Shown: one piece after another, positions 7,580 through 15,040 of the stretch
Layout: the number at the start of each line of letters is the position of its first letter
Position numbering within the stretch: the first letter of the stretch is position 1
NCBI GenBank assembly: GCA_937886715.1
Contig: CAKZZD010000010.1
Coordinates: forward strand, 1 to 32,154
DNA: 32,154 bases
Origin: an uncultured Bacteroidales bacterium
GTDB lineage: Bacteria; Bacteroidota; Bacteroidia; Bacteroidales; P3
Direction: 5' to 3'
The notes under the pieces: model-generated
What the model was told of the DNA's origin: nothing
Seen by the model: the letters and a program-made list of their open reading frames with translations, nothing else
Databases searched by the model: none
Translations under genes and position numbers: made by a program

Positions 7580-8584
7580 TTACCCCTCCTTTACAATTTC
7601 CCAGTGGCCGTATCGTCTGCCGCCCACTCGTTTTATCTTGTTGTCTTCCTGTAACCTGTTCATATATCGCACCAGCGTTCTTCTGGGGATTCCGAGGGTG
7701 TTGGACAGATTGTCCATCGTGGCTGACGGCTCAGCACGCAAGGCTTCCATTATCCTTAGTTCCATAGTGCCATCCATAGTGCCTTTCTGTTTGGCACTAT
7801 GAGATTCATCGCCCATACTATGCTTGTACTCCTCAATCTGTTTCAGCAAATTGTCACAATGATGCTGGAGCATGAAGGTCTTGAACGTCTTTGAATCCTC
7901 TGCTTCTTCGCTTTGTTCAAGGGAAGAGATGTATTGCTTGCGTTTCTCTTTCTTCACTATCGACGGCACTACGCCAAACTCGTATTGTATCATATTCATC
8001 ACTAGGCGGCTCATTCGCCCATTGCCATCAGCCCAAGGGTGAATGTTCACAAGCCGGTAGTGGGCCTCGAAGCTCAAGCCATAGACGGCTTCAACATCTG
8101 CGACATTTAAGTTTTTCCGTTCAGTATTGAGCCAATGACAGAATTCCTGAAGCCTACCGGGTACCTTCTGATACGACAGATATGACCTTCCACCTATTCC
8201 GGCACTCACATTCAAAAGTCTCAACTCACCTTTTGCAGCAGAGAAACGACCCAACATGGTGTTGTATTCCGACCCCGTGTTTTTCATCACCAATGCCGAG
8301 AGGCCGCACAGCAGCTCCACCGTATAGTCGGTATGTTCGCGTGCATAGACAATGCTCTGCTCGTAGGCGGCTTTCAAATCGAGGTTCATCATCTGCTCAA
8401 TTAGGGGTTTCTGTGCACCGATGCCTTCGTCGAACAGCAGGCGGTTCTCTATCTCCGTAACCGTCGAGCCCTCGATGGCGGTGGAGTGGGTAATGATGGA
8501 ATAGAGATAGTATTTGGCGTAATCTATCTGCTCTCCTATGCCAAGTCGTTTGAATTCTTCAAGAATGGCGTTGATGTCCTTCAT
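7580..8584 (-). CDS. Fic family protein with C-terminal winged helix, inside the hsd operon
   Basis: A 334-residue protein. The Fic core carries the active-site motif HPWADGNGR (182-190), a match to HPFx(D/E)GN(G/K)R, so AMP transfer from ATP to a protein hydroxyl is the predicted reaction. An N-terminal helix contains STAIEGS (34-40), which fits the inhibitory (S/T)xxxE(G/N) motif with Glu38 as the autoinhibitory residue. The last 65 or so residues (about 270-334) form a winged helix-turn-helix (TMDNLSNTLGIPRRTLVRYMNRL, then a GRRYG wing), as in many two-domain Fic proteins. The gene starts 15 bp after hsdM and is followed by a small ORF and hsdS, so it is co-transcribed with the restriction system. 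The target is unknown; an autoregulatory or phage-responsive role is inference. Confidence 0.92.
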   Translation of the reverse strand: MKDINAILEEFKRLGIGEQIDYAKYYLYSIITHSTAIEGSTVTEIENRLLFDEGIGAQKPLIEQMMNLDLKAAYEQSIVYAREHTDYTVELLCGLSALVMKNTGSEYNTMLGRFSAAKGELRLLNVSAGIGGRSYLSYQKVPGRLQEFCHWLNTERKNLNVADVEAVYGLSFEAHYRLVNIHPWADGNGRMSRLVMNMIQYEFGVVPSIVKKEKRKQYISSLEQSEEAEDSKTFKTFMLQHHCDNLLKQIEEYKHSMGDESHSAKQKGTMDGTMELRIMEALRAEPSATMDNLSNTLGIPRRTLVRYMNRLQEDNKIKRVGGRRYGHWEIVKEG

Positions 8585-8599
8585 AACGAGTACTCCTTT

Positions 8600-10210
8600 C
8601 TAATTGATGCTATATCCAATACCCTTAAACGCCTCTTCGAGCATCTGCTGCGATTCTTTCTCCCTCTGCATTAGGTCTTTCATTTCCTTTTGGATGCGTG
8701 CCATCTCCTTGGGATAGTCTATTTCCAGATCGTGGTCGATAAACTCAATATACTTGCTCGGCACCAACGTCCAGTTGTTCTGTTCAATCTCCTCGATGCC
8801 TACGCTGCGGTACAGTTCTGGCTCCTCAAAATGTGTGCCGTCGGTACCGACACTCTGCCATTGATGATAGAGGTCTGCCACGCGCTGAATCTGTTCGGTG
8901 ACGAGCTGAACTTTTTTCTTCTGTTCGCCTTTCACCGGGTTTTCCGTCCAACGGCGCAGGTCCATAAAGAGGATTTCGTTCTCCCGGTTACGAAGCTGCC
9001 GACCATGATATTTGCCACCTTTCTTGTTCTGGTTCAGAATCCAGAAGGTGACGCTGATATCAGTCGTAATAAACAGCTCCCTCGGCAGAATGATGATGGC
9101 CTCCACCTTGTCGTTTTCTATCAGTTTCTTTCGAATTTCGAGGGCATCGGTATCGCCAAGGGCGCCGTTGGCCAACAGGAATCCGGCTACACCCGAAAGG
9201 GGTTTCAGGTGCGACAGCATGTGCAGAATCCAGGCGTAGTTGGCGTTGCTCTCAGGTGGGGTGGCATAGTCAGTCCAGCGCGCGTCGTTCTTCAGATTCT
9301 CGTTCCACCAGCCTTTCAGGTTGAAGGGCGGATTGGCCATGATGTAGTCGAAATAGAGTCCCTTGTGCAGGTCGTTGGTAAAGGTGGAATCGCTCTCCGG
9401 GCCCAGGTTGTGGCTGATGCCTCGCAGGGCGAGGTTCATCTTGGCCAGCCGGTAGGTGGCAGCCTCCTTCTCCTGCCCATACACGTTGATGCGGCTGATG
9501 TCGCCCTGCTTGGCCTTCACCAGTTCTGTGCTCTGGATAAACATGCCGCCCGAGCCGCAGCAGGGGTCGTAGAGCGTTCCGTCGAACGGCTCAATAACGG
9601 TGGCTATCAGCTGCACCACATCGTGGGGCGTATAGAACTCGCCCTCCTCCTTCGTGGCATTGACGGCAAACTCCTTCAGGAAGTATTCATACACACGGCC
9701 TATCAGGTCTTTCTCTTCGCCAAAGGCCTTATGGCTGATCTTGTTCACCTCGTCCACAATCTTCTTCATGTCGTTGGCTCCCAGGTTGCGCTGGGTGAAC
9801 GTACCCTCCACGAAGCAGCCCTTCAGCGTGGGGTTGGTTTCTCCGATGCTGCGCAAGGCAGTGTCAAGTGCCACATTCAGCTGCGGTGCCGCCGTATTGA
9901 TGATGGTCGACCAGCGGGCTTCTACGGGCAAATCGAATGTGCCGTCGGCAAACGTGGCGTCATCGAAGAACGCCTTGATGATCTCTTCGTCGTCTGGGTC
10001 CAGCCCTTCGTCAATCAGTTTCTGTCGCAACACTTCCACGCCGTCTTCGTATTTCTCGCCGATAAACCGGAGGAATACGAGGGTCAGCATCATGTCACGT
10101 TTTTCAAAGAACGAGCCAGAGTTCTTGGCCTGCCTTAATATGTCTCTGCACTTGAACAGTATGTTGTCAAGATTCAGTGAGTCTTCTTTTATAATTGATC
10201 GTTTGGCCAT
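8600..10210 (-). CDS. hsdM: Type I restriction-modification DNA methyltransferase (M subunit)
   Basis: A 536-residue N6-adenine methyltransferase. It has an N-terminal helical domain (about 10-165, LRFIGEKYEDGVEVLRQK and so on), the SAM-binding motif DPCCGSGGMF (215-224) and the catalytic motif NPPFNLKGW (293-301), followed by an AWILHMLSHLKP segment and a C-terminal coiled region (MARIQKEMKDLMQREKESQQMLEEA) that should contact HsdS. It modifies host DNA and, with HsdS, forms the M2S core. The ATG at 10210 (MAKRSIIKED) is preferred over an upstream TTG at 10273, because the promoter lies between them. It is the first gene of the operon. Confidence 0.96.
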   Translation of the reverse strand: MAKRSIIKEDSLNLDNILFKCRDILRQAKNSGSFFEKRDMMLTLVFLRFIGEKYEDGVEVLRQKLIDEGLDPDDEEIIKAFFDDATFADGTFDLPVEARWSTIINTAAPQLNVALDTALRSIGETNPTLKGCFVEGTFTQRNLGANDMKKIVDEVNKISHKAFGEEKDLIGRVYEYFLKEFAVNATKEEGEFYTPHDVVQLIATVIEPFDGTLYDPCCGSGGMFIQSTELVKAKQGDISRINVYGQEKEAATYRLAKMNLALRGISHNLGPESDSTFTNDLHKGLYFDYIMANPPFNLKGWWNENLKNDARWTDYATPPESNANYAWILHMLSHLKPLSGVAGFLLANGALGDTDALEIRKKLIENDKVEAIIILPRELFITTDISVTFWILNQNKKGGKYHGRQLRNRENEILFMDLRRWTENPVKGEQKKKVQLVTEQIQRVADLYHQWQSVGTDGTHFEEPELYRSVGIEEIEQNNWTLVPSKYIEFIDHDLEIDYPKEMARIQKEMKDLMQREKESQQMLEEAFKGIGYSIN

Positions 10211-10243
10211 TGCAATAGTACAATAATTTATATAATGTGACTG

Positions 10244-10274
10244 CAAAGGTACGAATTTTTCGCCATATGGCAAA
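10244..10274 (-). promoter_or_regulatory. Promoter of the hsdM-fic-hsdS-hsdR operon
   Basis: On the minus strand, TTTG (10271-10274), 19 bp, TACCTTTG (10244-10251), about 34 bp upstream of the hsdM ATG. It is a textbook match to the Bacteroidetes consensus. A CCATATGG palindrome (10263-10270) sits inside the spacer and could be an operator; that role is inference. Confidence 0.72.
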
Positions 10275-10487
10275 ATTCCTCCTCCTCAGGCCATGAGCGA
10301 CTGGCGGCGGATGCTCATGCGAGCTTTCGACTGACGTTATCCGCTATGCCATAACTACATGGCGGCTGCCTGCACCCGGTTGTTAATAAGTCGCACTCTG
10401 AGGTTGATGTATTATTCGTACCTCTGCATCACGATTTTTGTCGGATTCATTATCATTTATTTCACGGATACTCAATATCATAAAACT

Positions 10488-10616
10488 ATGGCAGAGGCTT
10501 ATTTTGACCTTACGGAGCACATGCTGATGATAGCCAGCGCACGGCAGGAGCTGGAACAGGAAAATCAGGTTTTGGGCAGCGGCAGCACCGGCGAAGACGG
10601 CTTCAGCGAGGACTAA
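10488..10616 (+). CDS. Small hypothetical acidic protein
   Basis: A 42-codon ORF starting MAEAYFDLTEHMLMIA and ending GSTGEDGFSED. It is acidic, with a helical first half and a flexible tail. It opens in a region with no other gene, and its last codons overlap the 3' end of the antisense tape-measure fragment (10603). An upstream in-frame start at 10359 would add a hydrophobic stretch (SYLCITIFVGFIIIYF) that could be a membrane helix. No family is recognised; it may be a fragment joined at the rearrangement that truncated the tape-measure gene. Confidence 0.35.
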   Translation: MAEAYFDLTEHMLMIASARQELEQENQVLGSGSTGEDGFSED

Positions 10617-11148
10617 TCCCAACGAAGGCTAATTCCGCCACAGCCTCCGCGCTGTTAATACCCAACTTTCCAGCCTCGTAAGCCAGCTGGTTAAGCTGCT
10701 CACGGCTGGTGCGGGTGTCCATCTTCTTAAACGCCTCGTTCAGCTTCTCCACCTGCTCGTGAGTAAGGCCCGTGGTCTTCATCACGTCGGCATACACATC
10801 ATCGAGAGCTGCAGCATCCTTGGCCAAGTCTTTCAGTTTGCCAACTCCTAAGTCAGCCATCTGGAAGATAGATTGTACACCCATAATCATGTTAGAGTAG
10901 TCAGCCAGCTTGGTGCGGGTTTCTTTCCAGCTGTCACCTAATCCTTGTACAGCCTTTTTTTGTTCGTTGATAACACTATTAAGTTCTTTAATCTTCAACG
11001 AGGTTCGAATATACTCTTCGCTACCTATTGTTGCATTACGTTGCTCTGTTTTTAATTTTGCCAATTCACCCTCGAGTGACTTTAGCGTGCTTTCAACTTC
11101 TCTTCCGTTGATATATATTGTAACCCTTCTATTAATACTTTGTGTCAT
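10603..11148 (-). pseudogene. Truncated phage tail tape-measure protein (N-terminal fragment)
   Basis: The 181-residue frame starts MTQSINRRVTIYINGREVES, continues with a coiled-coil-rich stretch (LAKLKTEQRNATIG to NSVINEQKKAVQG) and reaches the beginning of the TP901-type tape-measure domain (LDDVYADVMKTTGLTHEQVEKLNEAFKKMDTRTSREQLNQLAYEAGKLG). After INSAEAVAEL the similarity I recognise stops, and the frame ends eight residues later in unrelated sequence. Intact proteins of this kind usually exceed 700 residues. Tape-measure proteins set phage tail length and line the tail tube; here only the start remains and no other structural phage gene is adjacent. It is most likely a prophage relic. 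Confidence 0.72.
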
Positions 11149-11208
11149 AATCCATCAGAATTATGGCACAAAAATACGTAGGGTGAACAAATAAAGCGTG
11201 GACAGGGA

Positions 11209-11433
11209 TTATATACCTATGGCGGCCATCCAGGACGGGCGCCTGTTATCCTCTTCCGTGTCGTCCGTAATAGCCGTATCCAGAAGCCCGTTCTCTTTAG
11301 CCTCGTCGTAGGTCATTCCCATTATCCTAACCTTCATAGGATCCAAGTCAAGATAGCCATTGGCTTTGGCTTCTTCAAACGTCAAACCGAGGATTTCGTT
11401 GTCTTTTTCTTTTATGTCTATTGTTCTTGCCAT
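11209..11433 (-). CDS. Small protein with two copies of a G-T-x-x-EAK-x-NG-x-LD motif
   Basis: A 74-residue acidic protein. Two copies of the same motif occur in tandem: ILGLTFEEAKANGYLDLD (14-31) and IMGMTYDEAKENGLLDTA (37-54), followed by a short polar tail. The ATG is preceded by a strong Shine-Dalgarno sequence, GGAGG at 11440-11444, six bases away. That is unusual in Bacteroidetes chromosomes, whose genes mostly lack one, and more typical of mobile DNA. It lies 60 bp upstream of the tape-measure fragment on the same strand, and may be co-transcribed with the pentapeptide gene. The function is unknown; the repeat could be a small helix-loop binding module. Confidence 0.65.
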   Translation of the reverse strand: MARTIDIKEKDNEILGLTFEEAKANGYLDLDPMKVRIMGMTYDEAKENGLLDTAITDDTEEDNRRPSWMAAIGI

Positions 11434-11492
11434 TGCGTTCCTCCATCCTTTTTTTATTTAGTACTATTCACCCATCCTTTCTTGTACGTGGG

Positions 11493-11510
11493 GTGTCAAT
11501 TATCAATGTC
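11493..11510. repeat. Leader repeat, copy 1
   Basis: GTGTCAATTATCAATGTC, identical to 11903-11920. Each copy sits upstream (minus strand) of one of the two small ORFs, which suggests duplicated leader sequence. Confidence 0.7.
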
Positions 11511-11539
11511 AATGTCCTCTTTTTAAGCAATTCACAACC

Positions 11540-11809
11540 TCAGTATCCACGAATGTCTTCATGATGGCCTCCGCCACCATAACTGACTACCTTTTCAAAG
11601 TATGTGTTGGAAAAATCTGCGCCGTCTGTAATAGCTCCCTCAATATCGGCCATAAACAGATCGGCACCGTGGAAATCGGTATCGGTAAGGTCGAGGTCGC
11701 GCAGATCGGCGAACATCAACTCCTCATACGACAAATCGGCACCCGCCAGCGTCTCCAGCTCCGGGTATTCCTTTATCAGGTTGCCGTCTATGTCGTAAAT
11801 CCTTACCAC
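11540..11809 (-). CDS. Pentapeptide-repeat protein, GTG start
   Basis: An 89-residue protein. After a short N-terminus (VRIYDIDGNLIKEYPELE) come consecutive five-residue repeats of the A(D/N)LxX type: AGADLSYEELMFADLRDLDLTDTDFHGADLFMADIEGA and GADFSNTYF. These should fold as a short right-handed quadrilateral beta-helix. A GTG at 11807-11809 is chosen because AAAGGAG lies nine bases upstream (11819-11825) and the only longer start is a TTG in sequence that does not look coding. It has a good promoter at 11936-11966 and a leader repeat. Roles of such proteins range from gyrase protection to unknown; nothing here identifies a target. The strong Shine-Dalgarno and neighbours suggest a mobile-element cargo gene. 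Confidence 0.72.
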   Translation of the reverse strand: MVRIYDIDGNLIKEYPELETLAGADLSYEELMFADLRDLDLTDTDFHGADLFMADIEGAITDGADFSNTYFEKVVSYGGGGHHEDIRGY

Positions 11810-11902
11810 TTTTTTTATCTCCTTTCTTGTCTGTTTAGTCCGCCCGGGCGTGCATTTCTTGCACTTTGTCGGCAAACTGCCGCCGCACAACGCTCATCAG
11901 GA

Positions 11903-11920
11903 GTGTCAATTATCAATGTC
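11903..11920. repeat. Leader repeat, copy 2
   Basis: An exact copy of 11493-11510. It lies between the promoter at 11936-11966 and the pentapeptide-repeat gene, so it is probably in the 5' leader of that transcript. Confidence 0.7.
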
Positions 11921-11935
11921 CTCTTATTCGCACTG

Positions 11936-11966
11936 CAAAGATACAATTTTTTTCAATTCCGACAAA
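11936..11966 (-). promoter_or_regulatory. Promoter of the pentapeptide-repeat gene
   Basis: On the minus strand, TTTG (11963-11966), 19 bp, TATCTTTG (11936-11943), a full match to the Bacteroidetes consensus. The transcript would have a leader of about 120 bases containing leader repeat copy 2. Confidence 0.68.
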
Positions 11967-12035
11967 AAGTAGCCACTCGGCGCACCCTAAACGACATTGC
12001 TACCGCAACGCACATGGGCCATTCTTGCGCCACGA

Positions 12036-12058
12036 TTTTTATCGAAAAACGATAAAAA
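12036..12058. terminator. AT-rich hairpin, possible bidirectional terminator
   Basis: TTTTTATCG, a 5-base loop, CGATAAAAA. The sequence is symmetric, so a T-run would follow on either strand. No gene clearly ends here, so it may instead insulate the divergent pentapeptide and MFS units. Confidence 0.4.
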
Positions 12059-12123
12059 ACCGCCATTTTTAACACTTTTGCAAACCGCTCGTTTTCAATA
12101 TCTTCTCCTTATCATCTCCTACC

Positions 12124-12169
12124 CAACTCCTACCCAACACCTACTATGGTAGGAGATGGGTAGGAGTTG
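12124..12169. repeat. Large imperfect palindrome (21-bp arms, 4-base loop)
   Basis: Left arm 12124-12144 (CAACTCCTACCCAACACCTAC), loop TATG, right arm 12149-12169. 19 of 21 positions pair, and the centre CCTAC-TATG-GTAGG is perfect. The CTCCTACCCAA unit is also directly repeated just upstream. It lies in the divergent region between the pentapeptide and MFS genes, where no transcript is expected to end. Confidence 0.75.
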
Positions 12170-12323
12170 ATAGGGTGTTGGGCTGTAGAAGTCAGGCAGT
12201 TAGGGTGTTTTTTCACTTGAATGGGGTCAATAGGCGGCAGCAGGGGGCTTGGAGAGGGGGTGCTGGGGACGGACAAGGCGGGGCGTGAGGAAAAAAAATG
12301 GGCTCCGGTTGGAGAAAATGTCG

Positions 12324-12331
12324 TATCTTTG
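12324..12331 (+). promoter_or_regulatory. Probable -7 element of the MFS transporter gene
   Basis: TATCTTTG followed by CA, 110 bp upstream of the ATG at 12442. No TTTG is found at the expected -33 distance, so only half of the consensus is present. Confidence 0.45.
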
Positions 12332-12441
12332 CAGCCGTAAACAGATGGGCCTGTATGCAAGAAAACATCTGTGAAACAGCTTGGTAGAGCCGAACTCCAC
12401 ATACTTTATTTGTTGCACTTTTAGGAAAGAAAGGATTCCTG

Positions 12442-13593
12442 ATGAAGAAGAAAAACATGCGGGGCTTGACTCTGGCTATTCTGTCGATCAGCCTGCTCAC
12501 CGTGATGGCGGGTGCCGCGATGGCGCCGGCGCTGGGGGCGGTGAAAGACCATTTCCACGAATGCAGCGCGATGACGATACAGCTGATCGTCAGTCTGCCG
12601 GCGCTGTTCATTATCGTGACCACCTTTGCCTTCCGTCAGCTGTGCCGCTGGATGAAGACGCGGACGCTTGCGTTGGCGGGGCTGGCGCTGTATGTGGTGG
12701 CGGGTGCGGGCGCCTACCTGGTGGACAACATCGCGCTGCTGCTGGTGCTGCGGGCGCTGCTGGGCATCAGCGTGGGCATGGTGATGCCGCTGTCGACGGG
12801 ACTGCTGAACTATTATTTTCCGCCCGAGAAGCAGTCGCGCCTGATGGGGCTGTCGGCTGCGATGAACCAGCTGGGCGGCGTGGTGGCGACGATGCTGGCG
12901 GGCGTGCTGGCGTCGGTGCAGTGGAACTATGCCTTCCTGGTGTATCTGGCAGGGCTGCTGGCGATGGTGCTGGTGGCGGTGTGGCTGCCCAACGAGCGGC
13001 TGATGGCCGAGGGCAGCCGCGTGAAGGCGTCGACGCTGGTGAGGTTCCACCCTTCGGTGACGGCCATGTTTTTCATCATGCTGCTGTTTTTCGTATATCC
13101 GACCAACTTTGCCCTGACGGCGCAGGCACAGGGCGTCTCGCCATTGGCCACGACGCTGATCATGGTGCTGCTCGACGTGGTGGCGTTTGTGGTGGGGCTG
13201 TATTTCGCGCGGCTGATGAAGCGTTTCCGCCGCCAGATGAAATATGCCGCGCCGCTGTTTTTCCTGGCGGGCTTCGCGGTGCTGTCGTGGGGAGTGGGGG
13301 CGCCGGCAATGATAGTGGGATCGGTGCTGATAGGCGTGGCCAACGGTGCCGGCGTGCCGTATGTGAACACCATAGCGAGCATCAAGGCGGGCCGCGAAGC
13401 GTCGACGACGGTGATGCCGCTGATTTCGGCAGCGCTGTACCTGGGCCAGTTTGTGTCGCCGCTGGTGGTGCGGCCGCTGGCCGACGCGCTGGGCACGGTG
13501 AACGCGCCCTACGTGGTGGCGATGGGTATCGGGGTGCTGTTTCTGGTGCAGGTGGTGCTGACGCGGCGGCATCATGCGCTGCCGCCGCAATAA
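12442..13593 (+). CDS. MFS transporter
   Basis: A 383-residue integral membrane protein whose hydrophobicity fits 12 helices in two halves. The first helix starts near residue 8 (LTLAILSISLLTVMAGAAMAP). The loop-2/3 region after helix 2 reads RQLCRWMKTRTLALAGLALY, resembling the MFS signature. The segment RALLGISVGMVMPLSTGLLNYYF with PPEKQSRLMGLSAAMNQLGG (about 107-146) is typical of drug/metabolite exporters of the DHA1 type. The central loop (about 190-210) is short and basic. The substrate cannot be assigned. The gene is very GC-rich. Its stop is separated by one base from the stop of the convergent dacB gene, leaving no room for a terminator between them. Confidence 0.9.
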   Translation: MKKKNMRGLTLAILSISLLTVMAGAAMAPALGAVKDHFHECSAMTIQLIVSLPALFIIVTTFAFRQLCRWMKTRTLALAGLALYVVAGAGAYLVDNIALLLVLRALLGISVGMVMPLSTGLLNYYFPPEKQSRLMGLSAAMNQLGGVVATMLAGVLASVQWNYAFLVYLAGLLAMVLVAVWLPNERLMAEGSRVKASTLVRFHPSVTAMFFIMLLFFVYPTNFALTAQAQGVSPLATTLIMVLLDVVAFVVGLYFARLMKRFRRQMKYAAPLFFLAGFAVLSWGVGAPAMIVGSVLIGVANGAGVPYVNTIASIKAGREASTTVMPLISAALYLGQFVSPLVVRPLADALGTVNAPYVVAMGIGVLFLVQVVLTRRHHALPPQ

Positions 13594-13594
13594 A

Positions 13595-15040
13595 TCAGTA
13601 CATGGTGGCGATGCGGTAGAGGATCTTGCCCATCTTTTCGCCCACGGCGTTGTTGCTACACTCGTGGCCGTTGCTGATGATGGCCACGGCGAGGGTTTCG
13701 CCATGCGCCGTGGTGATGTAGCCGGCATAGGCTTTCACGCCGTCCATAGAGCCGGTCTTCAGCCTGACGGTGACGTTTTTGGGCAGATTGGGAATGAGGT
13801 TGCGCACGGGGCCGCTCTCCCCCACCTTGGCCAGCGAATGGCAGAACTCGTCGTAGAAAGGCTCGCGAGCGATGGCCATCAGATAGCGGCACACGAAGTC
13901 GGCCGTGACGTGGTTCAGCCGTGACAGACCGCTGCCGTCGACGATGCGCACGCCGCTATAGTCGAGGTTGCGCTCCTTGAAATATTCGGTGACGGCGCGT
14001 GAGCCGTTCTCGAAGGTGCCCTTTCCAAAGCGTGCGTAGCCAAGATATTTGAAGATGCTTTCGGCATAGACGTTGTTGCTGGTCAGGTTGGTGTATTGGG
14101 CGATAGTGTAGTAGTTGCTGCTGTAGTAGTCGAGCACGGGGCGGAGGCTGTCGGGGGCGGAATAGACCTGCATCGAGTTGGAGGAGATGCTGATGCCGTG
14201 GGTGCGCATATAGGACGAGAAGAGGTCGGCACAGTTGCGTGCGGGGTTGGGCATGGCGCCGCGCACGGCGAAGTCGTTCTTGCCGGCGGGCACGGTGCCG
14301 CGGTAGAGGCGCTCGTTGTTGAAGGGGCTGCCGTAGATGGTCACATTGTCGCCCGAATTCTCGGCGCCGGTGGTGACCTCGGAGGTGCCGTGGATGTTGA
14401 GATTTTTGGGATGGATGCGGACAGAGGAGGCCGGATAACCGATTTTTTTGCCGGGGTTGAAATAGACGAAATACATGTTCTCGTGGAAGTTGAGGCCGCT
14501 GACGCCGGCACCGTAGTAGTTGCCCAGATCGCCCCACTGCCAGGTGTCGTGCAGGGGCTGCTCGTCGAAGATGGAGGTGTTGAAGCACACGCGGCCGTCG
14601 ACACGCTTGATGCCCTTCTTCTTGAGGGCGGTGGTCCAGCCGCTGAACAGCGAGTCGGGCGTGGTCTGGCGATAGCGGTAGGAGCCCAGCAGGGGGTCGC
14701 CGCCGCCGGTGATGTAGATATTGCCGTGGAGCACACCCTCGCGGTCGATGTTGCCGCGGATGCCGATCTTGGTGTTGAAGCGGAAGTCGGAGCCCAGACG
14801 GGCGAAGCCGACGCCGGTGGTGAACAGCTTGTTGACCGATGCCGGCACCATCGACATTTCGCCGTTGTAGGCATATAGCATGCGCCCTTGCGTCACGTTG
14901 TAGACGCATACCGAGAAAGTGCCGTGGCGCATGCCGCTCTCGCGGCGCGTCTCGGAGATGAGCTTCTCGAGGTCGGCGGTGGTTTGCGCGCCGGCGACGA
15001 CGCTGCACATCAGGACGAGGGTGAGCAGAATTTTCTTCAT
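13595..15040 (-). CDS. dacB: D-alanyl-D-alanine carboxypeptidase/endopeptidase, PBP4 (S13) type
   Basis: A 481-residue periplasmic penicillin-binding protein. It has a signal peptide (1 to about 18, MKKILLTLVLMCSVVAGAQT), then the S13 active-site set: SVNK (68-71, Ser68 nucleophile), SNN (321-323) and KTG (428-430). The long insertion between SxxK and SxN matches the class C-type layout. It trims or cleaves peptidoglycan cross-links. Its ATG overlaps the stop of engB by three bases (ATGA), so the two are probably translationally coupled. It is the last gene of the glsA-glsB-engB-dacB run. All catalytic residues are present. Confidence 0.95.
   Translation of the reverse strand: MKKILLTLVLMCSVVAGAQTTADLEKLISETRRESGMRHGTFSVCVYNVTQGRMLYAYNGEMSMVPASVNKLFTTGVGFARLGSDFRFNTKIGIRGNIDREGVLHGNIYITGGGDPLLGSYRYRQTTPDSLFSGWTTALKKKGIKRVDGRVCFNTSIFDEQPLHDTWQWGDLGNYYGAGVSGLNFHENMYFVYFNPGKKIGYPASSVRIHPKNLNIHGTSEVTTGAENSGDNVTIYGSPFNNERLYRGTVPAGKNDFAVRGAMPNPARNCADLFSSYMRTHGISISSNSMQVYSAPDSLRPVLDYYSSNYYTIAQYTNLTSNNVYAESIFKYLGYARFGKGTFENGSRAVTEYFKERNLDYSGVRIVDGSGLSRLNHVTADFVCRYLMAIAREPFYDEFCHSLAKVGESGPVRNLIPNLPKNVTVRLKTGSMDGVKAYAGYITTAHGETLAVAIISNGHECSNNAVGEKMGKILYRIATMY

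Noticed and set aside
8690..10138. Plus-strand open frame of 482 codons opposite hsdM
   Set aside because: Antisense to a clear methyltransferase; composition is that of a mirrored frame.
12381..13619. 412-codon frame overlapping the MFS gene
   Set aside because: Ala/Gly-rich out-of-frame reading of GC-rich DNA; the MFS frame has the membrane pattern.
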